Shown in pieces: positions 21,200 to 31,680 of a DNA stretch of 64,000 bases. The stretch is from Aselliscus stoliczkanus (lineage: Eukaryota; Chordata; Mammalia; Chiroptera; Hipposideridae). Made by a program: the position numbers and the translations under genes. The stretch is from contig CM066736.1 in NCBI GenBank assembly GCA_033961575.1, positions 8,713,501 to 8,777,500 of the forward strand, given 5' to 3'. How positions within the stretch are numbered: the first letter of the stretch is position 1; every line of letters begins with the position of its first letter. The notes beneath the pieces are model-generated. The model was not told the origin of the DNA. It did no database searches and saw only the letters and a program-made list of their open reading frames with translations.

Positions 21200-21880
21200 G
21201 CCGCCAGCCCCTTTGTTTATTTGTTTTCTCAATCAGGGCTGGCCCTGTGCAAATGCTAAATCAAGCAGTGGTGGGGGCGATGTGCTTGTGTGGGTGGGGG
21301 AAGCAACATGCCTCCAGGACTGAGCTGGGATTCATCCCCGACCCCAGAGGGGCTCCTGGCAAATGGAGAAGGAGGGGAGTGGGAGACCCCTCAGCGCTCA
21401 GTGGTCTGGACCAAGCTGGCTGGGCCCTTGTGAGGGCATTGACCCCGGGCAGGGGAGGTCTTTGCCTTCATCTGCAGCGATGCCACTTTCTTCCTTTCCT
21501 TTACAAATCCTGCCCGTTCCCCAGCCTCCCCTCATTCAGGAGTCTCTTCAGGCTCCCCCATCCAGGCAGGGGTCCCCCTGGGCCTTAGGATTTAGCACTT
21601 AACTTATAGTTGGGGCATCTCAAACTGAAGGGAACACAGTGGTGAGGCAGGTAACCTACATGAAAGGGGCTGGTCCATTTTCCCCGGGGCAATAGGGAAT
21701 GGTGGGGACTGTGGCAAACTAGAACACATACGTGCATCACAGCAAGGTGCCAACAGGGGTTTCCTGTGGGTCAGCCTCCTGGGGCCAGGACAGGATAGAA
21801 AAAAGTGGAGGCTAGATCTGGGAGGACAAACTGAATATGAATATATCTGGGATATCATGGCCCACTTGAAAGTGTTAAAT
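21200..21880. other. unassigned sequence
   Basis: No transposon or exon recognised. Words such as tcaatcagggctggccctgt and caaatgctaaatcaagcag at 21229-21268 look non-repetitive and could be part of a regulatory block, with little support. Confidence 0.4.
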
Positions 21881-21890
21881 GTATTTTATT

Positions 21891-21997
21891 TTTTTTTTTT
21901 TTTGAGGGCAGTGTCACTGGCCCTCATATGTGGGACCCGAACCAGGGCTGCCGGCCTCCCAAGCCAGCGCTCAACCACTGCGCCACTCGACCGGCCC
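21891..21997 (-). mobile_element. type A tRNA-derived SINE
   Basis: T-run, gagggcagtgtcactggccc, tcatatgtgggacccgaacc, ccggcctcccaagccagcgc, gccactcgaccggccc. The flanks read aatgtattttatt and aatgttttatatt, an imperfect target duplication. Confidence 0.88.
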
Positions 21998-22474
21998 TAA
22001 TGTTTTATATTTTAAACATCATGTCATTGAAGCATAATATAGTAAGTCCAGCCCTGGACTTACTAGTTTGAGATCTGTTTGGAGGACCTTGCACTATTCT
22101 CTAACCACGCCCCCCCCCCCCAATTAGTCTAACCTCCCTGAAGGCAAAGATTGAGTGTTGTTTGCTTTTTTCTATCTTCACAATGCCTTACACTGTAGGA
22201 CACTTAGTAGGTGGAAAAAAGTAGATTCCTGGAATTAAGGGGTCTTCAAGCTGATTCAACTAAAATGAACTGGAGTCTTTGGACAACACAAGTAGTGATT
22301 TGTAATGTCATCAAGGTAGGAATTTCAATCTCACAGGTGTGCAGGTGAGTGCCACCCAGCACTCACATTGCATTACCTCTATGTTCTGCTCAGGAAATTT
22401 GGTTCATGGGTTGAAACGTCCCATGTGAAAAATCACTCCACAAAAAAGGGAGCCTCAAGTGCCGGTGAGATGAG

Positions 22475-22985
22475 TCAGCTTTTGCTGTGTAACAGCTGCC
22501 CCCAAACTTAGCGGCTTAAAACACCAGTTTTGTTTAGCTCTTGATTCCATGGGTTGGCTGGGATGGCTGGATGACTGGAATGATTTTTCTGGTCAGGGTT
22601 GGCTCCGCTGGGGCTGCATGGTGTAGGATAGCCTCGCGCATGTATCTGGCAGTTGGCAGGCTGTTGGATCCTGGGGACCTCAGTTGGGCTGCTCATCACG
22701 GCTCCATGTGGTCTCTCTTTCTTCAGCAGGGCTTGCTATGGGTTCTTTATGTGATGTTCTCAAGATTCCAAAGAGCACATGATAGGGCAAGCCTGAATGC
22801 CCAAGCATTTTGAAAGCCTGTTTGCATCGTATTGACTAAGGTCCCACTGGCCTAAGCATTGCATGGCCAAGTCTAGATTTAAGAGAGGGTGGGGAGAAAC
22901 AGATTCCATCTCCTGGTGGGAAGGGCAGCAAAGACTTTACAGCCTTTTTTTTTTTTCAATCTACCACAAGGAATGAGCAAAAGAA
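22475..22985. mobile_element. ancient interspersed repeat, LTR or DNA class unresolved
   Basis: Begins tttgctgtgtaacagctgcc, cccaaacttagcggcttaaa and acaccagttttg, and ends with tttttttcaatctaccacaa. This is the common mammalian repeat that usually begins ttgctgcataacaaattacc. Its internal text (ggttggctgggatggctgg, ctcatcacggctccatgtgg) fits. I cannot assign the family. Confidence 0.55.
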
Positions 22986-23049
22986 AAGGGGTCTAAGCTT
23001 GATTACTCCAGGCATACTGGCTTTTTCTCAATTCTTCTAGGTATGTGAA

Positions 23050-23395
23050 GCTGTGTCCTGCCTCAGGGCCTTTGCACTTGCTGTTCCTTTGCCTCTGAAT
23101 GATCTTCCAGTGGCTCTTGAAAAAGCTGATTGATTCTCATTTTTCAGTGGAAATGCCAGCTTCTCAGGGATTCCTCCCTGACCACTCTCTCTAAATAAGC
23201 TTCTTTTATTACTATCACACCATCTTTCCCTTTCCTGCCAGCAATATGTATTTCATTTATTGATTTACTTATTGCCTATCTTCCTCATTCCAGCTTATCA
23301 TCAACTCGGTGACATCAGAGACTTTGTCTTAGTCTCCACAGAGCCTCGCACATAGTAGGTGCTCAATATATATTTACTGAATGAAAAGAATGATT
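23050..23395 (+). mobile_element. L2 3' end
   Basis: cctcagggcctttgcacttg, ctgttcctttgcctctgaat, gattcctccctgaccactct, acttattgcctatcttcctc and cacatagtaggtgctcaata then tatatttactgaatgaa give a good L2 terminus. Confidence 0.88.
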
Positions 23396-23583
23396 TGTAG
23401 CAAGAACAATAGCTTTATAAATAATGCTGTTCTTATATTTATAGAATCATCATGAAAGGGAGCAATGAAACATTTGGTTATTCTTAACTGCTTTTTATGG
23501 GAGACATAGGCTACGGCATAAGGGAGGCTGAGGCTTGGGAGGTGAAGGACCTTATGTTTACAGGGTCAACAGGGCAATTTGGG

Positions 23584-23693
23584 CCGGCCGAGTGGCGCGG
23601 TGGTTAAGCGCTGGCTTGGGAAGCCAGTGGCCCCGGTTCGGTCCTACATATGAGGGCCAATGACACTGCCCTCAAAAAACAAACAACAAAAAA
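23584..23693 (+). mobile_element. type A tRNA-derived SINE
   Basis: gccggccgagtggcgcggtg, gttaagcgctggcttgggaa, gccagtggccccggttcggt, cctacatatgagggccaatg, acactgccctc and an A-rich tail with AAC. A target duplication of about 15 bp (acagggcaatttggg) flanks it at 23569-23583 and 23694-23708. Confidence 0.93.
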
Positions 23694-23864
23694 ACAGGGC
23701 AATTTGGGGGATTGATTAAGAGTGTTTGCCACAGAGTTAGTGTGCACTGAGTAATTATCTTCTTCTCTCAGCCAGTGCAAGCCTGGATGGGTAACCATTC
23801 AGGGGAGAATAGGGCAGGGAGAAGTGGGGAAGGACTGAGGGGGAGGCTGGCACTCAGAAGTAGG

Positions 23865-24005
23865 GGCACCCCCCCCCAGCTCTGCCACTCTCTAGCTGTG
23901 TATCTTTGGGCTGTGACTTAACCTCTCTGAGTCTCATTACCTTATCCATAAAGCAGGTGTAGCAACAAACCTCCTAAGGCCAGGATGAGGCTTAGAGAGA
24001 CAGTG
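23865..24005 (+). mobile_element. MIR
   Basis: ctgccactctctagctgtgt, gggctgtgacttaacctctc, tgagtctcattaccttatcc and ataaagcaggtgtagcaac match MIR. Confidence 0.8.
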
Positions 24006-24009
24006 GTGT

Positions 24010-24680
24010 GATGTGGGCACAAAGGACCAGTTCGGTATCTGTCAGGGGCATGTCCCCCACCCCCCGGTTTTGCAGGCAGGACACACAGCAGCCTCCAGGA
24101 AGCAGAAAAGTGACTCCTCACATTCCAAATCTAAGGCATGTTTAGCACTGTGGAGGTGGAGCAATTTGTCTGCTTTGTCTCAGCTCAAAGGGTGTCCTGG
24201 ACAGAATGGAGTGGACCGGGGACCGCAACTTTGGTTCCCTTCTCCACCTTGCTGGGTGCTGGCAACCATTCAACAAGGGATCATTCCTTGGAGTTTCCCA
24301 ACCCTTCGAAAACAGGTGTGGCCTTGATCTCCAAGCAGCAGTCTTAGGAAAACATCCCAGAGACAAAGCTCTGGAATCAAAATTAAATAGGTCTCCACTG
24401 CCCACTCAGGTCTCAGAAATCCCAGGGGCCAGCAGAACAAGTGACAACGGAGCCTCTTTCTGGAGCAGGAATGTCCTGGGTGTGTGTGGCGGGGAGGGAG
24501 GTATTATGTGTTAGAAAGAGCACTGGATCAGGAGCTTTTTGTTTCCCAGGTAGACTTGGGGGGGTTGGGATAACACAGCATTAACATCTTAGGGCATGTA
24601 CCTTTGGCTCCTGAGGAATTGTTTTCCTTAGAATAAATTTACAAGGGAGTGTTTACTGCATTGAGTGAGGTGCTGGCTAT
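24010..24680. other. unassigned sequence
   Basis: No repeat or gene recognised. Overlapping open frames of about 100 aa on both strands have no family resemblance. Confidence 0.45.
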
Positions 24681-24689
24681 TCCCTGTTG

Positions 24690-25112
24690 ACCCATTTAGT
24701 CTCCATCTTCCTCTGCTGTGCTCTGTGCCCCAGGAGGCTGACCCCTACTGGAAATAGTTCCTGGGCTTCCTTGCTTTCTGACTCACATAGGGCTTGGTCA
24801 ATGGAAGGCTCTAGCAGGAGACTGGAGGCAGGAGGAGGGAGAGGTTGGAGTATTTCTTCCTGGCTCCCTTCCTGCTTCGGCATTGCTGGTTGTTCTTTCA
24901 GCCTTCTCAAGCCCTCTCTGTGCTTCCCAGCACCGTTCCCGCCCCTTCAGCACTGGGACAAGGGACAGCTCCCACTCTTGCTGTCTCCGGGTCCCTTTCT
25001 TGTGGATTCTCTTAACCCTCCCCACATCTCCATAAGCAGCCCTTTCATTAAAATCTTTTTATTTGAACCATCTGGGGATGAATTCTGTTTCAAAGATCTT
25101 GACTGATACATG
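24690..25112 (+). mobile_element. probable ancient LTR-like repeat
   Basis: aggaggctgacccctactgg, ggtcaatggaaggctctagc, aggagactggaggcagg, gagtatttcttcctggctcc, ccctccccacatctccataa, tttcattaaaatcttttta and ttgactgatacatg follow a frequent old mammalian LTR-type repeat with an AATAAA-like/ATTAAA signal near its end. The 139-aa frame inside it is not a gene. Confidence 0.5.
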
Positions 25113-25338
25113 GGTTGACCGCACTGAATGACATAAGCATTTCTGTGATCATTGCTACAAGGGGATTTCCACAAGCTTGTATTGTACCAATTGATCCTGC
25201 TATAAATGAAGCTTGCTTGCACCATTTACCAGCAATATTGTGAGTATTGGCTGTTACAGTTTATAAAACAGTGTAGGAGTTGTAATTGGCACCTCAAGGT
25301 TTTAATTTGCCCTTTTTTGATGATTAGAAGGGCTGTAC

Positions 25339-25560
25339 CAGTGGTTCTCAACAAGGGTGGGATGGGGGCAGTTTTGGCCCCAGGGGACATTTGACAATGC
25401 CTGGAGACATTTTTGGTTGTCTCCCAAATGGGGAGGCATGGTGCCTCTGGAATCTAGGGACTAGCGCCCAGGGACGCTGCTAAACATCCTACAAGTCGCA
25501 GGACAGACCCCACCACAAAAAATTAGCTGACCCCAAATGTGCCAAGATTGAGAAACTGTG
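25339..25560 (+). mobile_element. MER20 hAT element with target duplication
   Basis: Starts cagtggttctcaacaagggt, then ggggacatttgacaatgcct, ggagacatttttggttgtct, gctaaacatcctacaagtcg, caggacagaccccaccac, and ends attgagaaactgtg. The 8-bp flanks ggctgtac (25331-25338) and ggctgtcc (25561-25568) differ at one base, the expected hAT target duplication. Confidence 0.9.
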
Positions 25561-25649
25561 GGCTGTCCCTTGCCCATGGATCATGTGCTAGGTCATTTGT
25601 CTTTTCTTTGCCGTGATCATCTGTTTTCATCCTTTTGGCCAGAGGCCTG

Positions 25650-25740
25650 GGATTTGGCCAGTCCAGGCTTCAGGCCCAGCTTGGCCATTTACTTGTTATA
25701 TGATCCTGGCTGACATTTCTTGTCAGCTCAGTAAGGCCTT
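25650..25740 (+). mobile_element. MIR fragment
   Basis: ttcaggcccagcttggccat, ttacttgttatatgatcctg resemble the MIR 5' half. Confidence 0.5.
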
Positions 25741-25834
25741 TTCTCCTCATCCTGTGAGTTTGGGTGATAACCCAATGGGGCCACAGGCGGGAACAGGTGT
25801 AGAAAAGTATAAACTGCCTTACAGATCAACCCAA

Positions 25835-26040
25835 TAGACTTTCTGAGCACCTACTGTGTGCTGGGGGTTCAGATCAGGAATCCACTGTCCTGGAAAAGTG
25901 TAACAAATACACAGGTAATCCCAGAGGGGCCAATGCACATATGGTGAACCCGTAGCCAGAAGGCAGCTCTCTGTGAGAAGCATCCTCAGAGTAGGCTAGG
26001 AAAGCTTCCTAAGGGAGCAGCCCTTCATGCTTGGCCTTGA
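25835..26040 (+). mobile_element. ancient LINE-like repeat fragment
   Basis: ctgagcacctactgtgtgct, cagatcaggaatccactgtc, tgtgagaagcatcctcagag and cttcatgcttggccttgagg follow the same old repeat family seen at 18.1 and 62.3 kb. Confidence 0.5.
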
Positions 26041-26130
26041 GGCTGTGTAGCCTAGTGGTTAGATTTGTGAGAGTCAGACTTTCTGGGGGCAAACCCCCCA
26101 CACTGGCTGTATTACTTCGCTCAGTTGACC
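26041..26130 (+). mobile_element. MIR 5' fragment
   Basis: gctgtgtagcctagtggtta, ttgtgagagtcagactttct and ggctgtattacttcgctcag match the MIR start, which retains a tRNA-like tagtggttaga word. Confidence 0.6.
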
Positions 26131-26144
26131 TCATTTCATTCCCA

Positions 26145-26285
26145 CAAAGACACATACAGATATATATGGACAAACCACACACACAATAGCCACATTCACA
26201 CACACGTTATAAGTAATCCTCATGTGACTAATCACTCCTGGGTGTGTGCGTGCGAGTGTGCGTGTGCCTGTGTGTGTATATCCCA
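26145..26285. repeat. imperfect CA then GT dinucleotide zone
   Basis: CACA-rich words (26177-26206) followed by GTGTGC/GTGCG words (26240-26280). The two halves are partly complementary. Confidence 0.7.
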
Positions 26286-26329
26286 GCATCCTCCTGGCAG
26301 GCGCACGCCGGCCAGCCACCACTTGAATT

Positions 26330-26560
26330 AGCACCAAAGGATTATGGGACCCTGGGCCATTAATCTAGGTGACAAACAGGACTCAGAAGGCATATTTGCA
26401 CCCCGAAATTGAAAAGATTAGGCCATATTTGTCAAGGATTGGTAGGGCTTTATCGCCTCCACGGCAGATGCTGTTAAATATTCATGAGCTGCATAAGTGG
26501 GAGAAACCCTAGCTAGACCTGACGACTTTCAGCTGTAGAGGGAGAGGAGGGGGGAGATTT
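26330..26560. promoter_or_regulatory. candidate conserved noncoding element
   Basis: Non-repetitive and moderately AT-rich between GC-rich flanks: gggccattaatctaggtgac, ccgaaattgaaaagattagg, gctttatcgcctcc, gctgttaaatattcatgagc and tgcataagtgggag. TATTCATGAG and CATTAATC are POU and homeodomain style words. The texture resembles deeply conserved vertebrate enhancers. Confidence 0.42.
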
Positions 26561-26599
26561 ATCTGAACTCAGCAAGGGATGAAAGGTATGAGATCATGT

Positions 26600-26945
26600 A
26601 CCCTGGCTTGCTGGGCACAACACGCCGCTGTTGGGGGAGGAGGCTGGGCAGGGCCTCTTGGGCTGCTTTGTGAGGCTGGGGGCTGGGCGTGGGAGGGGGC
26701 TGAGAAGGTGGTTCTTTTCTAGGCTATTTTGCAGCTCGCTCACCTGCTGCCCCCTAGGAGGTGGGCTCCGTACCTCTGTGCCTCTTCAGGATCCAGCCTG
26801 GTACTCACCACGTGGGCAGTGGGCATTTAATAGTGGGGCGAATGGCTCCTTAGCTCAGACAGGACTCCTGGAGGAAGCAGCAGTGTACAGGTCTCACTGC
26901 TGGACCCTGGGACTGGTTCTGAGATTGTTCTAGAAGCCAGTCTGG
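26600..26945. other. unassigned sequence
   Basis: GC-rich with no recognised element. The 100-aa frame here has no start context or domain that would support a gene. Confidence 0.45.
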
Positions 26946-26954
26946 GCATATGAA

Positions 26955-27175
26955 CACCTACAGGGATTAAGAGTCAGACAGGCCCAGGTCCAAGTCCTGG
27001 GTCCATCACTTCTCAGTTTGTGGGAGCTCAAAGAAGTCACTTAATGCCCCCATGTCTGTTTTCTTCATCCGAAAAGTGGATTTGATAAGGAGAGTACCCA
27101 CCTACCTGGGTTCTTAGAGGATTAAATAAAGCTCGTGGTGTGGTGCCTGGCATACAATCAGAGCTCAATAGATAA
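26955..27175 (+). mobile_element. MIR
   Basis: gattaagagtcagacaggcc, caagtcctgggtccatcact, caaagaagtcacttaatgcc, cttagaggattaaataaagc and tgcctggcatacaatcagag match MIR nearly end to end. Confidence 0.85.
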
Positions 27176-27294
27176 AGGGAGACCATAATTTATGGAGGGC
27201 TCATTCTGTGCCAATCGTCATACCCAGTTGGTCCAATCTCAAGAGGGAACTCAGGCATCAGGCAAAAATGAGTCGGTGAAGTTATGCAGTCTGA

Positions 27295-27430
27295 TAAGGT
27301 AGCTAGCTACTAGCCACATGTGATTGTTTAAGGTTAAATTAATTCAAAGTAAAAAAATTCATGCCGAGTCCTCGAGAGCCCCGTGTGGCTACCATGTTCG
27401 ATAGCCCATCACTGTGGAAATTCTGACTGG
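27295..27430. mobile_element. hAT-Charlie (MER58/MER3-like) fragment
   Basis: ctactagccacatgtgattg, tttaaggttaaattaattca, gagccccgtgtggctaccat and gttcgatagcccatcactgt match the family of the element at 16445-16880. Confidence 0.6.
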
Positions 27431-28050
27431 ATGTCACAGTGTATGATCTTCCTTCAGCTTAGAAAGGTTCAGATTCTAGTGACCTGCTTGGCCCAGTTTT
27501 GCAGGATTGCACTTGGAGGATAAATATGTCAAGTTATGTTTGACAAACTGTAGATTAAACAAAGTGAAACTAATTTCTTTCCTGCAGGCCTCATCAGAGC
27601 CTTTACTATGTCCCGGGTATTGTGAATACAGCCTATAGTATTTCCCATGTGATTTGACCGCACAATTCTTTCTCTCCCCTTCGGATAGGAGTGTGTGTGT
27701 GGGGGGGGTCGGTCCCTGGAATGCAGAGGAATTGTCCCTTCTACACAAGACTTTTTGTGTCCTCCTCGCATGTGATAACCACCCATTCCCTCTCCATCAC
27801 CACCCACAAGAGAGAAAAAGATCAGATTGAAAGTTCAGCTGGTTTCCTGGTCCCACCTCCCACATATACATGTAGGAGGGAGGGAAGTGAGGGTGCAGAA
27901 GAGGAGAAAGGAGGGGCAGAGCCCGCTCCCCCAGCCATGGCCTCATCAGCTTTCCTCCATCTGGGGCCACCAGCCGCTGGCCCCTCGAAGTGTAGCCCTG
28001 CCCTCACCCTGATGTTTGTGGAGAAGGAAAAGAGTGTGCCAAAGGAAAGG
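27431..28050. other. unassigned sequence
   Basis: Contains a G-run after a GT run (27691-27708). The 279-aa frame that runs from here to 28530 crosses low-complexity and enhancer-like DNA, has no domain and no intron structure, and is treated as spurious. Confidence 0.5.
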
Positions 28051-28059
28051 CAATGCAGT

Positions 28060-28530
28060 GTGGTGGAGACACGTATTCTTCTCCTCGGTGACACAGTGAG
28101 CTCTCTCGCCGGCAAAATGTCCCTTGATCTATTTCCCCTGGTAGTGATTTCAACAACAACAATAACAGAAATCCATCATTTCCTTAGCAGGGAATGGAGG
28201 GCGGTGGGGGTTTGTTTTTCTTCTGGTGTGGACAGAAAGCTCTTTATTCTCTCCTCGTTTGGGAAGACTTCATGCCAGAGAAGCCCAGCCAGGGCCCTGG
28301 GAGGGGACAGGGGAGAAGGGAGAGTGGGAGCAATGGAGTCCTGGCTGGGGCCTCTGACCTTGGGCAAGCCACCTCCTCAGTTTTCTCTTCTCAAAAATGG
28401 GGAGAACCATTCAGCAAAGCGAGAGGGAGGCAGACAGCACAAGGCAGCCTCGGGAGTCAAAGATAATGGGCCAACGACTACCAATAATGAAAATAATAAT
28501 AAGCTAATGTCACTGCAGTGGCTAGTGTAG
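28060..28530. promoter_or_regulatory. candidate conserved noncoding element
   Basis: Non-repetitive block with cggtgacacagtgagctc, cggcaaaatgtcccttgatc, gatttcaacaacaacaataa, cagaaatccatcatttcc, and gaaaataataataagctaat. CAACAACAATAA and ATAATAATAAGCTAAT are AT-core words in a GC-rich setting. An open frame of 279 aa runs through it but has no coding signature. Confidence 0.33.
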
Positions 28531-28549
28531 GGCTTGGACATTATAATTA

Positions 28550-28755
28550 CAGGTCTGGGCACTTGCCGTGTGCTTGTGATGTCTGGGGTCTTCCAGTTAA
28601 CCCTGCAGAGCGGGTTCCTCTACATCCATTTCCCGCATAATAAAATGGAGGTTCAGAGAGGTTAGGTAACTTGCTGAAGATCACACAGCATGCAAATGGG
28701 GGCATCAGGATTCAAATGTGGGTCTCTTTGAATCTAGACCGTGTGCCTTTATCCA
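28550..28755 (-). mobile_element. MIR, antisense
   Basis: catttcccgcataataaaat, ggaggttcagagaggttagg, taacttgctgaagatcacac, agcatgcaaatggggg and caggattcaaatgtgggtct give a good antisense MIR. Confidence 0.85.
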
Positions 28756-29475
28756 CTCAGCTAGTGGTTCTCAAAGTGTCTCAGCATCTGGAGTGTGGGC
28801 ACTCCTGCACTAAGCCAGCCTGAAGTGGTGAAACATCGTGTCCTGTTGCTGTTGTTGCAATTATTATTATTTGAACACATTGCTTCTGTCCAGCTACAGA
28901 AGCTCATGGCCAACTAAGGAAGAACAACCAGCCATTATTGCTTTCTGCTGGCTTATATATCTATTCCCTCCAAAGGAAAGGCAGGAAGGGCTCAGCATCT
29001 GGTCCAGGCTCTACCACTTACAACTAGGTGTCTTAGGATGGGTTCTCCCGGACACAGTCCCTTAGAAGGAGATGGACGCACCGGTGGTTTACTGGGCGTG
29101 CTCTTGGGATGAGCACTGGCGAGGAAGGGAAGGCAAGGGACGGGCAAAGAGAAGTTGGACTCCTATGTAGTTGCAATGGTAGCCTCAGCCCATCCATCCC
29201 ACGGGAGCTCTGGAGCTGGGGTGGCATTCAGAGATGCCCCAAATGAAGGCAAGAGGGCTGGGCTTTTGTGTAATATCCCCTGCATCAATCAGTCATTGCA
29301 TAGGAGCTGCACTGGTGGGGGTGGGGGCAAATCCTGAGTGAAATACCTCCCTTCAGCCCAGGGCAGGTCCTGGGGAGGGTTGATAGCTGGGAACCATGAG
29401 AAGCCACCACTGCCAGCATCCGGGGCACGGGGCTCGGTCTGGGGATCTGGGTGGCACATCCCAGCATCCACTCCC
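28756..29475. other. mostly unassigned; weak old repeat at 29030-29290
   Basis: ggtggtttactgggcgtgct, gagcactggcgaggaaggga and ggcttttgtgtaatatcccc look like a diverged interspersed repeat of unknown family. No gene signature. Confidence 0.4.
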
Positions 29476-29479
29476 CTGG

Positions 29480-29595
29480 GCATGTAACTCGCCTCAGTCT
29501 CTTCGCCTGTAGAATGGGAGCGATGGTAGGTTTCTTCTCAGCCTACCCCCCAGAGTATTTAGATCAAATGACACGACCATGGGATGACCATAGTG
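29480..29595 (+). mobile_element. MIR fragment
   Basis: aactcgcctcagtctcttcg, cctgtagaatgggagcgatg and agatcaaatgacacgaccat match the MIR 3' half. Confidence 0.6.
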
Positions 29596-29599
29596 GCTC

Positions 29600-29830
29600 T
29601 TATTTATGGATTGTGTGCTACATACCAGGCTGGACTTAAGGACTTCCTGTGCAGTCACCAGTGACACCAGCAAGCTCGTCTCATCCTCATTCCAACACTG
29701 GGAGGTGGGAGCTGCAGTGGTTCCTGTCTGGCAGATGAGAAACGGGCTCAGAGAGGTACAATCATTTGCCTGAGGTCTCTCAGCTTCAAAGGGGTGCAGC
29801 TGGGTCACAGAGCCTGCTTCCTTCCCCACT
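29600..29830 (-). mobile_element. MIR, antisense
   Basis: ggattgtgtgctacatacca, ggctggacttaaggacttcc, ctgtctggcagatgagaaac, gggctcagagaggtacaatc and gcctgaggtctctcagcttc follow MIR antisense. Two opposite MIRs therefore sit back to back. Confidence 0.7.
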
Positions 29831-30330
29831 GGGCTCTCCTACTGCACCCTGGTGCAGGTGACTTGCGCTCTGCAGGTGTGAGAGGCAAGATTTGCCATCT
29901 CCCTTTGGGGGCGAATGAGTAATTCTGGGGATGGTGTGTGTATAGGTGTGTGCACACATGTGCACTCATGCTTTCTGATTAACCTGGCTCCCACTCCCCC
30001 AGTGTTAATAATGGGGAAACTGAGGCATCAAGTCTAAGAGTCCAGCCAGGAAAAGAAGCTTGTCCCTAGAGTCCCAGCTTGAGGCCATCTCCCCAGCCTG
30101 AGACTGCGGGGAAGAGCTGAAAAAGCCTCCTGCTCTGTAGATAATACTCTGAATGTGGCCCCCCGGCTAGGGGTCACTTGCAGACTCTGCTGGGGGCGCT
30201 CAGGCTGGCCACCATCATCAGACATACCCAGCTCTTAAAGCCTGGTCTCTATCCATTGCCCTCCAGGGGGCTGGCCCTGCATCTAAAATAAAGTCAGATC
30301 AGAACACAGTGATGCCCATTTGTATTGTCT
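29831..30330. other. unassigned sequence
   Basis: No recognised repeat except imperfect GT words at 29934-29962. No gene signature. Confidence 0.45.
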
Positions 30331-30334
30331 TTAC

Positions 30335-30440
30335 CCAACAATGGCCCCGTCGAGTAGTTACAACACAGACCCTGTGACCTGCAAAGCCTGAAATATTTAC
30401 TTGGTGGCCATTTGCAAAGACGTTTGCCTACACCCAGATC
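30335..30440. mobile_element. hAT-type DNA transposon fragment
   Basis: cgtcgagtagttacaacaca, gaccctgtgacctgcaaagc, ctgaaatatttacttggtgg and ccatttgcaaagacgtttgc match the non-autonomous hAT family whose other end is at 10630-10700. Confidence 0.6.
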
Positions 30441-30599
30441 CCACAAGGGTAGGAACTGTAGCTGAGGCTTGAGTTGGGCTGAAACAGGAACAGGGAGCTG
30501 GAACAGGCTTTGGATTACCCACGGAACCTAGGAAGCAAGGCTCATGCGTGCCCACAGGTAGGTCTTTGCCCAGCTCAGGCCCTGGGCTCCAGGCCTTCT

Positions 30600-30790
30600 G
30601 TCCGCCCTCCTCCCGAGCGCTGCCTTGCTCACTGCTGTGTTCCTGGGGTCTAGCACAGTGCCTGCCTCTATGAAGATGACCCCCTAAATATTCATCATAT
30701 CAATGCACGGGAGATTCTTAGACTCACTCAGGTGAGTCTCACCTTCTCTGGGCCTCAGTTTTCACATCTGTAGAATGACCATGACCAAAG
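30600..30790 (+). mobile_element. L2 tail and MIR fragment
   Basis: cttgctcactgctgtgttcc, ggggtctagcacagtgcctg resemble an L2 end. The following ctgggcctcagttttcacat and ctgtagaatgaccatgacc resemble the MIR core. Confidence 0.5.
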
Positions 30791-30910
30791 TCTGTTTTTT
30801 TAGGTCCGTGCATCTTGGGAGGGGTTTTCATCTTTCAAGGGAAGAGAGAGAGGTGGGACTCAGGGTTCAGGGTCTGATTCAGGCGCAGCCAAGACAGGAG
30901 GCCAGAGGGA

Positions 30911-30943
30911 GGGGTGGGTGTGGGAGAGTGGGTGGGGGTGGGG
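30911..30943 (+). other. G-quadruplex motif
   Basis: Runs of three to five G at 30911-30914, 30916-30918, 30922-30924, 30930-30932, 30934-30938 and 30940-30943 with loops of 1 to 5 nt. It leads directly into a gcgccgcgg word. Confidence 0.65.
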
Positions 30944-30999
30944 CGCCGCGGCCAGCCCTGTTGAAAAGAAAGACCAGGAGGTACCAGTGAGGACACGGG

Positions 31000-31275
31000 A
31001 GTCCAGAGGGGAAGCGGGCAGTGGTGGAGGACAGACAAAGCGCAAGGATTCGGAGCGGCGAGGCAGATGGCAAGGAGTGGCCCCCGGTGGGATCGCGGGG
31101 AGGCTGGCCGGCCACAATCACCGGCCCAGCGGCAGAGCGTGATGCCACAAGCAAAACTCCAGCTTTCAACGGAGAATGAGGCTGGCAGCTAATGAGCTCG
31201 GGAGGTGCAAAGGACGCCTTCCTGTTAATTCTTGCTCCCTGAGAGCAGCCGGGGAAGGGAGACAGGGCCCCACTC
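31000..31275. promoter_or_regulatory. candidate conserved noncoding element
   Basis: Non-repetitive block with ccggccacaatcaccggccc (a near palindrome at 31108-31127), cagcagagcgtgatgcc-like words, gctggcagctaatgagctcg and cttcctgttaattcttgctc. It combines several CpG sites with two TAAT cores. Regulatory role is inferred only from texture. Confidence 0.35.
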
Positions 31276-31279
31276 AGGG

Positions 31280-31570
31280 GCTTGGCCAGCTGGTCAGCCG
31301 CCGGCTGGGGCTTCACGCCAGACCTGTGGATGGATGCCGCGGCCTGCCAGCCCACTCACCCACCTCGCCCTGCTGCCTCTGGCTTCAGGCCACGGACAGG
31401 AGGGGTCATCCTGTGGCTTGGTCCCTGGAGCAAATGCTGTGACAGTCGTGTTCTCACCTGGACACCAAATCAGCCCAGTGGCGTCTGTGAGCTCCGGCTC
31501 AGACTACTGACCGCATCTTCCAGGCTTAGAACATATTCAGCCCTTCCCCATTGTTGGCAAGTAGAATAAC
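31280..31570. other. unassigned sequence
   Basis: GC-rich; no recognised repeat or gene. Three overlapping 88-95 aa frames in different phases are compositional. Confidence 0.45.
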
Positions 31571-31680
31571 CACCCCAAGGACAATAATAATGGTGATGGT
31601 GATAACAACAGCTTCCTGTTAGCCAGCACCTCCCAAAATCTCACCACAGCTCTGGGAGGTGGACAGGGGTTATGATATCC

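Noticed and set aside
23581..23650. Possible tRNA gene
   Set aside because: The A- and B-box-like words belong to a SINE with A-tail and target duplication; the tRNA fold is not complete.
24690..25112. Possible endogenous retrovirus
   Set aside because: Only an LTR-like stretch is seen; no gag, pol or env sequence and no second LTR nearby.
27691..28530. 279-aa open frame, longest in the window
   Set aside because: No domain, no family resemblance, mixed low-complexity start and no exon structure; open by chance in GC-rich DNA.
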